Part shown: positions 28,503 to 36,099 of the stretch, piece after piece | Layout of the letters: each line of letters opens with the position of its first letter | Position numbering within the stretch: the stretch's first letter is position 1 | Assembly: GCA_937988745.1 (NCBI GenBank) | Contig: CALKAR010000265.1 | Location: 1-59,459 of the forward strand | Length of the DNA: 59,459 nucleotides | Direction: 5' to 3' | Origin: an uncultured Peptococcaceae bacterium | GTDB taxonomy: Bacteria > Bacillota > Limnochordia > Darwinibacteriales > Darwinibacteriaceae | Made by a program: the position numbers and the translations under genes | Notes under the pieces: model-generated | Database searches by the model: none | What the model was told of the DNA's origin: nothing | Seen by the model: the letters and a program-made list of their open reading frames with translations, nothing else

Positions 28503-29543
28503 ATGCGCCGTACTAGATTCGGAGTTCTAGCAGTTCTGGTAGTTGTTCTACTGTGGACCATCACGGCTTCGGCAGACCAGTACATGAGAGCGTTCTTTTT
28601 CTACGTGGGTCAGGCCGAAGCGACTCTCCTGAAAGGTCCTGATTTCGCAGTTCTGATCGATGCAGGTGATCGCGGCCGGTACGACGTGGTGCCTCTTCTG
28701 AAGCGGGTTGGCGTGGAGCAGCTAGATTTAGTGATTATCACACATCCACATGCAGACCATCTTGGCCAACTTCCGGATGTGATGCGGGAGATACCTGTAA
28801 GAGAGGTTTGGATGAGCGGTGTGGAGCATTCCACGCCAGTGTTTGAAGATGCCGTTGATGCAATATTATCCACCGACGCAGGCTATTATGAGCCGCGGGC
28901 GGGTGAAGTGCTTAATGTGGGTTCGCTAACGCTGGAGATCTTGAATCCCTTGGAGATTAACGACGACGTGCACGAATCCTGCCTGGCGATGCGTGCCGTT
29001 TTTGGTGATTTCGCCATAGTACTGACAGGAGATGTGGAAGCCCGTACTGAAAAGGAGATAATAGAGCGTGGCCATCCACTTAAAGCACAGATCTTACAGC
29101 TGGGACACCATGGTTCCCGCACATCCACATCGAGCGAGTTCCTCACCGCGGTTGATCCAGAAGTTGCGATTTACTCAGCTGCTAGGTGTAGTGAATACGA
29201 TCATCCCCATATCCAAGTGGTAGAACGTATTCTACAGCGGGGAATAACCCTCTATGGAACCGATGCTTATGGCACTATCCAAGTCATTACTGATGGTAGT
29301 GCGTATTGGATTGAAACAGAATGGGAACCGGAGCTTTATGGAGGGGTCTTTGGTCAGATTGAGGTTAACAGGGCTCCCTATGAAGAGTTGGTCAAGATTC
29401 GGCATATCGGATCACAGCGGGCGGGAGAGATACTGCGGCTGCGTCCCTTTGAATCACTCGATGACCTAACACAGATCCGCGGAATAGGCCCTGCTGTTCT
29501 GAGAGATATCAAAGCCCAAGGGATTGCTTTTGTAGGGGAGTGA
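28503..29543 (+). CDS. Exported metallo-beta-lactamase-fold protein with HhH tail (ComEC-like)
   Basis: This 346-residue protein has a signal peptide (1-23, ending TITASA). A ComEC/Rec2-type metallo-hydrolase domain carries the metal motif HPHADH (His81, His83, Asp85, His86), GDVE and GHHGSRTSTS. A C-terminal helix-hairpin-helix pair follows (about 285-345; VNRAPYEELVKIRHIGSQRA, then LTQIRGIGPAVL), which looks like the ComEA DNA-binding module. It is thus a secreted candidate nuclease with its own DNA-binding tail, without ComEC membrane domains. ATG 28503 is preferred over GTG 28494, which lies inside the ribosome binding site GAGGTGAG. It precedes the DUF3006 gene by 4 nt. Confidence 0.85.
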   Translation: MRRTRFGVLAVLVVVLLWTITASADQYMRAFFFYVGQAEATLLKGPDFAVLIDAGDRGRYDVVPLLKRVGVEQLDLVIITHPHADHLGQLPDVMREIPVREVWMSGVEHSTPVFEDAVDAILSTDAGYYEPRAGEVLNVGSLTLEILNPLEINDDVHESCLAMRAVFGDFAIVLTGDVEARTEKEIIERGHPLKAQILQLGHHGSRTSTSSEFLTAVDPEVAIYSAARCSEYDHPHIQVVERILQRGITLYGTDAYGTIQVITDGSAYWIETEWEPELYGGVFGQIEVNRAPYEELVKIRHIGSQRAGEILRLRPFESLDDLTQIRGIGPAVLRDIKAQGIAFVGE

Positions 29544-29547
29544 TGCT

Positions 29548-29796
29548 TTGATCTCGGCAGTATTGGATCGTATCGAAGAGAGGACAGCGGTTTTGCTGAT
29601 GGAAGGCAGCGGGGAGCTACACTGTCCGATCGATGCTCTGCCTCAAGGATGTAAACCTGGCATGTGGTTGTTAGTCCAGGTTGAAGATGGCAAGGTGACT
29701 GCATCCGAATTGGACCCCGAGAAGACGGCAGAAACGCAGGCCCGGATTCGGTCTAAAATGGATCGACTTCGCCGTCGCGGCCGGGTTTTACCATGA
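29548..29796 (+). CDS. DUF3006-family small protein
   Basis: This 82-residue protein begins ISAVLDRIEERTAVLL, the typical start of DUF3006 proteins, and ends in a basic helix. It starts at TTG 29548 with GGGGAG upstream, 4 nt after the MBL-HhH gene. DUF3006 genes often follow ComEC-like MBL genes in Bacillota, so a shared role is likely, but none is established. Its last 44 nt overlap the convergent GNAT gene. Confidence 0.8.
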   Translation: MISAVLDRIEERTAVLLMEGSGELHCPIDALPQGCKPGMWLLVQVEDGKVTASELDPEKTAETQARIRSKMDRLRRRGRVLP

Positions 29797-30382
29797 TACT
29801 CCATTCGCCTAGCTTGTCCCTTGTCGTTCCGCAGGGGTAGAAGCCGGAGTTCCGGTAGAGTGTTTGGGCGCTGGGGTTATCTGTTCGCACTTCAAGCACA
29901 ACAGGAAGGGGCTCGAGCTCTGCCAGAGCCCCTTTTAGCAGCATCGTTCCTAATCCTCTTCCCTGGAAGTCAGGGTGTACAGCAATGGAGACAATCCGTC
30001 CAGCTTTTCTAGGAAGAGAGTGCTCGGTCTTTGCCGAAAGCTTGAAGATCAGCCGGCTGTGCGCCAGCTTGACTAATTCCCAAGGCCGAAGATGAACTAC
30101 AGCAGCAAAGGCTCGCCCCAGTGCCTTTAGCCAGGACCCAAAAGGCTGCTTGTGGTCTGTACTGGCATAAATGCAGTAACCAGCGATTTCACCGCTGGTG
30201 TTTTTTACGACAAGGGCTCTCGCACCTAGCAGCAAGAGAATTTCCAATCCACACTGAACTACCTGAACAAGGCGATCAGGTGAGCTGTTGGCGAAATAAT
30301 ATGATGTGCTTTCAGGAAAGGCAGCAGTGTAGATTAAAGCCATATTGTACGCTTCTTGCAGATTACCACGGGTCAACTGCAT
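29753..30382 (-). CDS. GNAT-family N-acetyltransferase
   Basis: This 209-residue protein has the acetyl-CoA-binding signature IAVHPDFQGRGLGTMLL (motif Q/RxxGxG/A) and the C-terminal NPSAQTLYRNSGF segment of RimI-like acetyltransferases. An N-terminal stretch of about 90 residues with hydrophobic helices comes first. It starts at ATG 30382 after GAGGGTGA, 10 nt downstream of the deacetylase stop, so the two form an operon. The acceptor substrate is unknown. Its 3' end overlaps the convergent DUF3006 gene. Confidence 0.88.
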   Translation of the reverse strand: MQLTRGNLQEAYNMALIYTAAFPESTSYYFANSSPDRLVQVVQCGLEILLLLGARALVVKNTSGEIAGYCIYASTDHKQPFGSWLKALGRAFAAVVHLRPWELVKLAHSRLIFKLSAKTEHSLPRKAGRIVSIAVHPDFQGRGLGTMLLKGALAELEPLPVVLEVRTDNPSAQTLYRNSGFYPCGTTRDKLGEWSIMVKPGRDGEVDPF

Positions 30383-30392
30383 GCCATCACCC

Positions 30393-31277
30393 TCATTCCT
30401 GCATATCAACTACGGGGAACAGCTCAATAGGTTCATAATCATGGATAAGCTCGCTCAGCGGTACAATCTCCAGGCCCATGCTGCGTATAGCCTCAATTAC
30501 TGCGGGCAGAGCCTGCACAGTTGCGCGGCGGTCTCCGCCTTCACTGCGAATCAGTGCGCCGCTGTCATGGAATAGGATAATGTCGCCCCCTTTGACCCGG
30601 GAGGTGACATTTCTTATAATGGACTGTGCAGATACGCCATAGCGCCAATCCCGGCTGGACACAGTCCATAAGATGATTTCCTGACCCAACAAATGGGCTA
30701 ACCGACGAAAGCGCCCATCATACATTCCCCTAGGTGGGCGGACGTAGGCCGGGTATTCGCCTGTTACTTCAAATATAGTGCGAGTGGCTTCTAAAAGTTC
30801 ATAATTAAGCTCGGCAGTGCTGAGAGTTGGAATATTGCGGTGTGAATAGGTGTGGTTTCCTACAGTATGCCCTTCTTCCACAACGCGCCTGGCGATATCC
30901 GGATATTTTTCAACATGAGAACCGACCATGAAAAAGGTGGCGTGGACGTCGTATTCCTTCAGGATATCTAGAATGGCGGGCGTGAATTCAGGGCTTGGGC
31001 CATCATCGAAAGTGATCGCTACCATGTTGCTGTTTCGACTGCCGCGGCGGTAAATATCAGGTTGATAATCGAAGCCATGGTAGACATATAAAAAAAGTAT
31101 CAGACAGATTGTACCCACGGCTAAGACAGCGCCTGATATTACTGAAAGATAATCGCGCACTTGTTTTTTGACAAATAGTCCGACAAGTCTGTTGAGCAGC
31201 CGTCGGTAGGTTAGCGTCAGACCGATAAAGAGTGCAAGAAGTAGTGCTAAGCGAAGTAGGATTTCTGGACTAGTCAT
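30393..31277 (-). CDS. Membrane-anchored polysaccharide deacetylase (NodB domain)
   Basis: This 294-residue protein has two N-terminal hydrophobic segments (about 4-25 and 42-65). An extracytoplasmic NodB deacetylase domain (about 85-275) follows with metal-binding TFDDGPSP, the HTYSH motif, RPPRGMYD and ILFHDSG. It should remove N- or O-acetyl groups from a cell-wall or surface polysaccharide. ATG 31277 follows GGAGGAG. It diverges from the ABC exporter gene, and a shared inverted repeat lies between them. Confidence 0.92.
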   Translation of the reverse strand: MTSPEILLRLALLLALFIGLTLTYRRLLNRLVGLFVKKQVRDYLSVISGAVLAVGTICLILFLYVYHGFDYQPDIYRRGSRNSNMVAITFDDGPSPEFTPAILDILKEYDVHATFFMVGSHVEKYPDIARRVVEEGHTVGNHTYSHRNIPTLSTAELNYELLEATRTIFEVTGEYPAYVRPPRGMYDGRFRRLAHLLGQEIILWTVSSRDWRYGVSAQSIIRNVTSRVKGGDIILFHDSGALIRSEGGDRRATVQALPAVIEAIRSMGLEIVPLSELIHDYEPIELFPVVDMQE

Positions 31278-31313
31278 ACGATCTCCTCCGGACATGAGGG
31301 TGAGTAACTGCTT

Positions 31314-31392
31314 ACAATATTCGCACCCAACACAGCTTTATGCAGGTTTCGAGGGCTGATGCAGGGGATTTATTAAATGCGACGAATATTGT
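31314..31392. repeat. Inverted operator-like repeats between divergent genes
   Basis: ACAATATTCG (31314-31323) and its perfect inverted copy CGAATATTGT (31383-31392) are 59 bp apart. One sits near the deacetylase start and one near the exporter start. Each copy is itself nearly palindromic around AATATT. The layout suggests one regulator binding at both divergent promoters; I cannot name it. Confidence 0.45.
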
Positions 31393-31432
31393 TTAAGACC
31401 AACTGATAAGAAGTAGGAAAGGATAGGATAGA

Positions 31433-33169
31433 GTGGGTAATTTGCGCAGATTCGTATCTTACTACAAAGAAGAGCGCCGCTTATTCATCATGGATATGAT
31501 CTGTGCCAGTTTAATCGCGGGCATGGATCTGGTTTTTCCCATGATTACACGGCAGTTTATGCGGGATTACATCCCCAATCAGAATATGCGAGCGGTAGCA
31601 TTTTGGGTAGTGGCACTAGTCACCATGTATTTTGCGAGGTTAGGCTGTCAATATTTCGTAGATTATTACGGCCACGTAATGGGTGTCAATATGGAATACC
31701 GCATGCGGCGGGATTTATTCAATCACCTGCAGACCCTGGATTTCAAGTTCTTTGATGAAAATAAAGTTGGACACCTCATGTCCCGCTTGGTCAATGACCT
31801 GCGAGATGTGGTAGAGCTAGCACACCACGGTCCCGAAGATCTCTTCATTGCTTCTGTGATGCTCGTAGGCTCGTTTTTCTATCTTCTTACAATTAACGTC
31901 CCTTTGACTCTGATCTCTTTTGCGTTTATCCCGATTATTGGATGGTTTGCCCTGACAAGGCGTAAGAAGATGAACGAAGCTTTTTCTCGGGAGAGAAGAT
32001 TTCAGGCTGATGTAAACGCAGATGTAGAGAACAGCCTGCTGGGTATCCGAGTGGTTAAGAGCTTTGTGAATGAAGACTATGAAGCCGAGCGCTTTGATAT
32101 TTCGAACGAGGCATTCCGCCAGTCCCGGAAAAACGCCTTCCGCTGCATGGCGGAATATTCATCAGGGCTGAATTTCTTTACCAATATCTTGAACGTTGCA
32201 GTCCTTGGAGCTGGAGCCTGGTTTATGTACATGGGCCAGATTGACCTCGCTGATTTGACTGCTTATCTGATGTTTATCAGCTTTTTCCTCCAGCCTATTC
32301 GCCGCTTAATCAGCTTTACTCAGCAGTTTGAGCAGGGTATGAGCGGCTTCAACCGTTTTGCCGAATTGATGGAAGTCAAGCCATCCATCACGGATGCTCC
32401 AAATGCGGTTGAACTACAAGATGTAAAAGGGCGCATTGAATTTAAGAACGTGTCCTTCCAGTACAGCGATTCATCAGAGGTGCTCAACAACATTGACCTG
32501 GTGATTCCAGCAGGATCGACAACAGCTTTTGTGGGGCCATCTGGTGGCGGTAAGACCACGCTCTGTCATCTCGTGCCGCGTTTTTATGACGTGACCGATG
32601 GTGCTATTTTGGTAGACGGGAAAGACATCCGGGAGCTGACACTGAGCTCGCTCCGGAAAAATATTGGGCTGGTGCAGCAGGATGTGTTCTTGTTTACTGG
32701 TACTATTCGCGACAACATTCTTTATGGCAACCCAGACGCCAGCGAAGAGGAAATGGTTTGGGCGGCTAAAGAAGCTCAGATTCACGACTTCATCATGAGC
32801 CTGCCTGAGGGATATGACACATACGTAGGCGAACGAGGTGTTAAGCTTTCAGGTGGTCAGAAACAGCGTATTTCCATTGCTCGAGTTTTCCTCAAGAATC
32901 CGCCAATTCTTATTCTCGATGAAGCAACTTCGGCTTTGGATACAGCCACTGAGTATGAGATTCAAGAAGCTTTGGACCGTCTCGCCAAAGATCGCACAAC
33001 AATCATCATAGCTCATCGTCTCTCAACGATTCAGCACGCGGATAATATTGTAGTCCTGGTTGACGGCGAGATTAAGGAGCAGGGTAATCATAAGGAACTT
33101 CTTGCCAAGCGAGGGGTATACGCCGCCCTGCACCGCAGCCAATCGGAAGCGACCCCCTTGGTGGGTTGA
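31433..33169 (+). CDS. ABC exporter, fused membrane and ATPase domains
   Basis: This 578-residue half-transporter of the MsbA/BmrA type has an N-terminal six-span membrane domain (about 15-310). The ATPase domain (about 335-570) has Walker A GPSGGGKTT, signature LSGGQKQR, Walker B ILILDEATSALD and the His switch (IIAHRLST). It functions as a homodimer or with a partner; no partner gene lies beside it, so a homodimer is likely. It starts at GTG 31433 after AGGATAGG. The substrate is unknown (drug, lipid or peptide). Confidence 0.92.
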   Translation: MGNLRRFVSYYKEERRLFIMDMICASLIAGMDLVFPMITRQFMRDYIPNQNMRAVAFWVVALVTMYFARLGCQYFVDYYGHVMGVNMEYRMRRDLFNHLQTLDFKFFDENKVGHLMSRLVNDLRDVVELAHHGPEDLFIASVMLVGSFFYLLTINVPLTLISFAFIPIIGWFALTRRKKMNEAFSRERRFQADVNADVENSLLGIRVVKSFVNEDYEAERFDISNEAFRQSRKNAFRCMAEYSSGLNFFTNILNVAVLGAGAWFMYMGQIDLADLTAYLMFISFFLQPIRRLISFTQQFEQGMSGFNRFAELMEVKPSITDAPNAVELQDVKGRIEFKNVSFQYSDSSEVLNNIDLVIPAGSTTAFVGPSGGGKTTLCHLVPRFYDVTDGAILVDGKDIRELTLSSLRKNIGLVQQDVFLFTGTIRDNILYGNPDASEEEMVWAAKEAQIHDFIMSLPEGYDTYVGERGVKLSGGQKQRISIARVFLKNPPILILDEATSALDTATEYEIQEALDRLAKDRTTIIIAHRLSTIQHADNIVVLVDGEIKEQGNHKELLAKRGVYAALHRSQSEATPLVG

Positions 33170-33198
33170 TAAAAAATCAGGAAAAGAGGTGCTGAGTA

Positions 33199-34146
33199 GT
33201 GAAGTATCGCAGGTTAGGCAGTTCAGGTTTGAAGGTCAGCGTTATCAGCTTAGGCAGCTGGCTGACATACGGCAAGACAGTCGGCGATGACGTGGCCATA
33301 CGTACCATTAAACGGGCCTATGAGCTAGGAGTCAACTTTTTTGACTCAGCTAACGTATATGAGCGGGGAGAAGGCGAACGTGTTATGGCCAAGGCCCTGC
33401 GCGACTATCCCCGAGAATCATATGTGATCACAACTAAAGCTTTTTGGCCGATGGGCGATGGCCCGAATGATCGGGGGCTTTCCCGCAAGCATGTATTTGA
33501 ACAGCTTCACCAAAGCCTGAAGCGCATGCAGCTCGATTACGTTGATATCTTCTACTGCCATCGTTACGATCCAGAGACGCCTGTCGAAGAGACCCTGAGG
33601 GTAATTGATGACTTGATTACCCAAGGAAAAATTCTCTATGCAGGTGTCAGCGAATGGAGCGCTGCTCAGATCGAAGAAGCTGTGGCAATTGCAGATCGCT
33701 ATCTCTTAGATCGGATTGTAGTAAATCAGCCTCAGTATAACCTCTTAAATCGCTATATCGAACACGAGGTTGTTCCAGTAAGCCGGAAGTACGGTATTGG
33801 ACAGGTAGTTTTCTCACCATTAGCTCAAGGAATCCTGACAGGGAAGTACAAAGGCGGACGCATTCCTGAAGACAGCCGGGCAGCGAAAGACGAGATCAAC
33901 TTCTCGATTAAGAACTGGCTGACACCGGAAAACTTGGCTAAGGTGGACGAACTAGAACAGATGGCTCAGGATTTAGGCATTACCCTTGTTGAGTTAGCGC
34001 TAGCTTGGGTAATCCGTGATCCGATCGTAGCCAGTGCTCTGGTGGGCGCCAGCCGGCCAGAACAGATTGAACAGAATGTCAAGGCTGCGGATGTAGAGCT
34101 TCCTGCGGAAGTGCTAGAGCGCATCGACGAGCTTTTCCCAGCCTAA
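33199..34146 (+). CDS. Aldo/keto reductase (potassium-channel-beta-like)
   Basis: This 315-residue NADPH-dependent oxidoreductase begins KYRRLGSSGLKVSVISLG, typical of the AKR6 / YghZ group. The catalytic tetrad is visible: Asp in FFDSANVY, Tyr in the same segment, Lys in ITTKAFW and His in FYCHRYD. The C-terminal GASRPEQIEQN binds the cofactor. It starts at GTG 33199 (AAAGAGGTG upstream), 29 nt after the exporter, and ends before a strong terminator. The natural substrate is unknown. Confidence 0.92.
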   Translation: MKYRRLGSSGLKVSVISLGSWLTYGKTVGDDVAIRTIKRAYELGVNFFDSANVYERGEGERVMAKALRDYPRESYVITTKAFWPMGDGPNDRGLSRKHVFEQLHQSLKRMQLDYVDIFYCHRYDPETPVEETLRVIDDLITQGKILYAGVSEWSAAQIEEAVAIADRYLLDRIVVNQPQYNLLNRYIEHEVVPVSRKYGIGQVVFSPLAQGILTGKYKGGRIPEDSRAAKDEINFSIKNWLTPENLAKVDELEQMAQDLGITLVELALAWVIRDPIVASALVGASRPEQIEQNVKAADVELPAEVLERIDELFPA

Positions 34147-34156
34147 TAGATACGAT

Positions 34157-34188
34157 GGGGCCGCCAGCAATAAGGCGGCTCCTTTTCC
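34157..34188 (+). terminator. Terminator after the aldo/keto reductase
   Basis: GGGGCCGCC (34157-34165) pairs with GGCGGCTCC (34174-34182) through nine base pairs including one G-U, with an 8-nt loop and TTTT after it. It separates the reductase transcript from the ABC-F leader promoter 20 nt further on. Confidence 0.85.
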
Positions 34189-34208
34189 AAAAAAATTGCT
34201 TCAGCTGG

Positions 34209-34237
34209 TTGAACGTGTCTGATTTTTGATATATGAT
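34209..34237 (+). promoter_or_regulatory. Sigma-A-type promoter of the ABC-F gene
   Basis: TTGAAC (34209-34214), a 17-nt spacer and TATGAT (34232-34237) match the vegetative consensus at 4 of 6 and 5 of 6 positions. Transcription would start near 34244 and give a 5' leader of about 235 nt before the ABC-F ATG. This is long and fits the attenuator described below. Confidence 0.75.
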
Positions 34238-34340
34238 AAATGTAAATAACTTAAGAAAGGGTAAGTGTGAAGGGAATGCGGCTCTAATCCGATTAGAACA
34301 AACTGAAATTGTGCAGCAGCATCTGGGCATGGAGCCTGTG

Positions 34341-34373
34341 ATGCGTTTTTGTGTGCAAATCTGTTCTAGTTAG
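34341..34373 (+). CDS. Leader peptide of the ABC-F attenuator
   Basis: A 10-codon frame, MRFCVQICSS, starts at ATG 34341 with GGAG 6 nt upstream and stops at TAG 34371-34373. An in-frame ATG at 34329 would add four residues but lacks a ribosome binding site. The last two codons and the stop lie inside the 5' arm of the antiterminator stem. A ribosome that finishes the peptide would therefore block the antiterminator, and one stalled near the start would leave it free. That behaviour is inferred from the geometry. Confidence 0.6.
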   Translation: MRFCVQICSS

Positions 34374-34459
34374 GATTGTTGGCCGCAAAGTTATATGCCT
34401 GAAATAGATGACCTGCCCTTTCTGAGGGAAGGTTTGTTTGTGCCACAATCCTCTCTAGA
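34365..34459 (+). promoter_or_regulatory. Antiterminator stem of the ABC-F leader
   Basis: The 5' arm at 34365-34383 (TCTAGTTAGGATTGTTGGC) pairs with the 3' arm at 34442-34459 (GCCACAATCCTCTCTAGA). There are 16 base pairs: 11 in the inner part with one bulged T at 34380, a 2x2 internal loop, then 5 more. The 3' arm covers the whole 5' arm of the terminator (34450-34458), so the two structures exclude each other. The loop (34384-34441) contains a small stem, CCTT with AAGG. Confidence 0.72.
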
Positions 34460-34478
34460 CATCTGGAGGGGTTTTTTT
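34450..34478 (+). terminator. Terminator abutting the ABC-F start codon
   Basis: CCTCTCTAG (34450-34458), loop ACAT, CTGGAGGGG (34463-34471), then seven T residues that end one base before the ABC-F ATG. All nine positions pair, with two G-U pairs. The 3' arm contains the gene's own ribosome binding site GGAGGGG, so the stem blocks both transcription and translation. Confidence 0.85.
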
Positions 34479-34479
34479 G

Positions 34480-36072
34480 ATGGTTTTGGTTAAAGCACGC
34501 GACTTGAGACACTATTTTGGTCAGCGCTGTATCATAGATATTCCCGCTCTAGAAATCCACATGGGCGATCGCATTGGCCTGGTGGGGAGGAATGGCGAAG
34601 GAAAAACAACTCTGCTGAGAATGTTAGTCGGCGAGCTGGTTCCTGAGCAGGGATCCATTGAGACTTTCGGTCAAATTGGATATCTGCCTCAGTTGGATAA
34701 GGACTGGGAGCTCCAAGGTCACTTGAGCGGCGGGGAGCGAACGCGTCAGAGACTAGCCCTCTTGTTTGCTCAAAGTCCCCACCTGCTGGTGCTCGATGAG
34801 CCTACCACTAATTTGGATATTCAAAGCATTGAGAAGCTGGAACGGGATTTGCAGTCTTTCAGCGGAGCGATTCTGGTTGTCTCCCATGACCGTGAGCTCT
34901 TGGACAGTGTCTGTAATCAAATTTGGGAGATAGAGCGCAGCCAACTAAAGGTTTACTCGGGCAATTACACTGCTTACCAAGAGCTCCGTGAACAGCAGAG
35001 GAAAGCAGCCTGGGCAGAGTATGAATCTTATCTTCGAGAACGCAGACATCTAGAGGAAGCTATCCGAACACAGGAAAACAAAGCTCGTTCTACAAAAAAG
35101 GCGCCATCGCGCATGGGTGTCTCCGAATCACGCCTGCATAAAGGAGCCGCCAAAGCAAGACGTGCTAAAGTGGAGCAAGGTGTAAAGGCGCTGAAATCCA
35201 GATTGGAACGTCTTGAGGTCAAGGAAAAGCCTTTTGAAAGGAAGGGCCCTGCGATAGATCTGCAGCCGCCAAGCCCAGTTTACAACCAGATTGTTTTAAG
35301 GGCAGAAAGGTTGTCCAAAGCCTTTCCTGGCAAACAGCTTCTGGAAGACGTTAACTTCATGATTAGGCGCGGCGACAAGGCAGCTTTGATTGGACCGAAT
35401 GGCAGCGGCAAGACAACCTTGCTCACGATGATTGTGGAAGGTGCACCAGGCATTGAATTGGCTGGCAGTGTGAAGTTGGGTTACTTCAGTCAGACACTCG
35501 ATATCCTTGATGAAGATAAGACTGTCTTGGAGAACGTGGAAGAGACTGCTGTTTATCCCCGTCAGCTGGTTCGTTTAGTTCTTGGCCGTCTTCTTTTCCG
35601 CGGAGATGATGTAAACAAGCAGGTGAGTCTGCTCAGTGGTGGAGAGCGGGTAAAGTGCGCTTTCGCTAAGATATGTCTTCAGGACATCAACTTCCTGGTA
35701 CTTGATGAACCTACCAATTATCTGGACATTGATTCCATGGAAGCTCTAGCTGGGGTTCTAAAGGATTATGGAGGTACAGTCCTGTTTGTATCCCATGATC
35801 GGAAATTCATCAGCCAAGTGGCCAATCGGATTCTATCAGTTGAGGATCGCAAGATTGTTAGTTTTGCAGGGAGCTATGCGGAATTTCAAGCAAGGCAGAA
35901 GGCAGTGGAACAACCAGTAGAGGAAACCCTATTGATATTAGAAAACCGCTTGGCGGACCTCACAAGTAGGCTTTCAATGCCGGGGCCCAATGATGATATT
36001 GAGGAGCTGGACCGCCAGTTTAAAGAAGTTGCAGCAAAACTACGGAAGATCAAGAGAATCCGGCAGTCCTAA
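34480..36072 (+). CDS. ABC-F protein, ribosome-protection (Vga/Lsa/VmlR) type
   Basis: This 530-residue soluble protein has two ATPase domains: Walker A GRNGEGKTT with signature LSGGERTRQR, then Walker A GPNGSGKTT with signature LSGGERVKCA. They are joined by a basic, helical linker (about 170-255; ENKARSTKKAPSRMGVSE), the part that reaches into the ribosome in resistance ABC-Fs. The first domain is short between Walker A and the signature and lacks the arm insert, as in Vga/VmlR proteins. A C-terminal coiled coil follows. It probably rescues ribosomes from lincosamide-, streptogramin- or pleuromutilin-type drugs; the spectrum cannot be read from sequence. ATG 34480 comes directly after the attenuator's T-run. 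Confidence 0.88.
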   Translation: MVLVKARDLRHYFGQRCIIDIPALEIHMGDRIGLVGRNGEGKTTLLRMLVGELVPEQGSIETFGQIGYLPQLDKDWELQGHLSGGERTRQRLALLFAQSPHLLVLDEPTTNLDIQSIEKLERDLQSFSGAILVVSHDRELLDSVCNQIWEIERSQLKVYSGNYTAYQELREQQRKAAWAEYESYLRERRHLEEAIRTQENKARSTKKAPSRMGVSESRLHKGAAKARRAKVEQGVKALKSRLERLEVKEKPFERKGPAIDLQPPSPVYNQIVLRAERLSKAFPGKQLLEDVNFMIRRGDKAALIGPNGSGKTTLLTMIVEGAPGIELAGSVKLGYFSQTLDILDEDKTVLENVEETAVYPRQLVRLVLGRLLFRGDDVNKQVSLLSGGERVKCAFAKICLQDINFLVLDEPTNYLDIDSMEALAGVLKDYGGTVLFVSHDRKFISQVANRILSVEDRKIVSFAGSYAEFQARQKAVEQPVEETLLILENRLADLTSRLSMPGPNDDIEELDRQFKEVAAKLRKIKRIRQS

Positions 36073-36083
36073 ACTGCCGGATT
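36057..36083. terminator. Hairpin between convergent ABC-F and SIMPL genes
   Basis: AATCCGGCAGT (36057-36067) and ACTGCCGGATT (36073-36083) form a perfect 11-bp stem with a 5-nt loop containing the ABC-F stop codon. The following plus-strand sequence is T-rich (CCTATTTGCTGTTTTCTT). It can serve as terminator for both convergent transcripts. Confidence 0.75.
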
Positions 36084-36099
36084 CCTATTTGCTGTTTTC

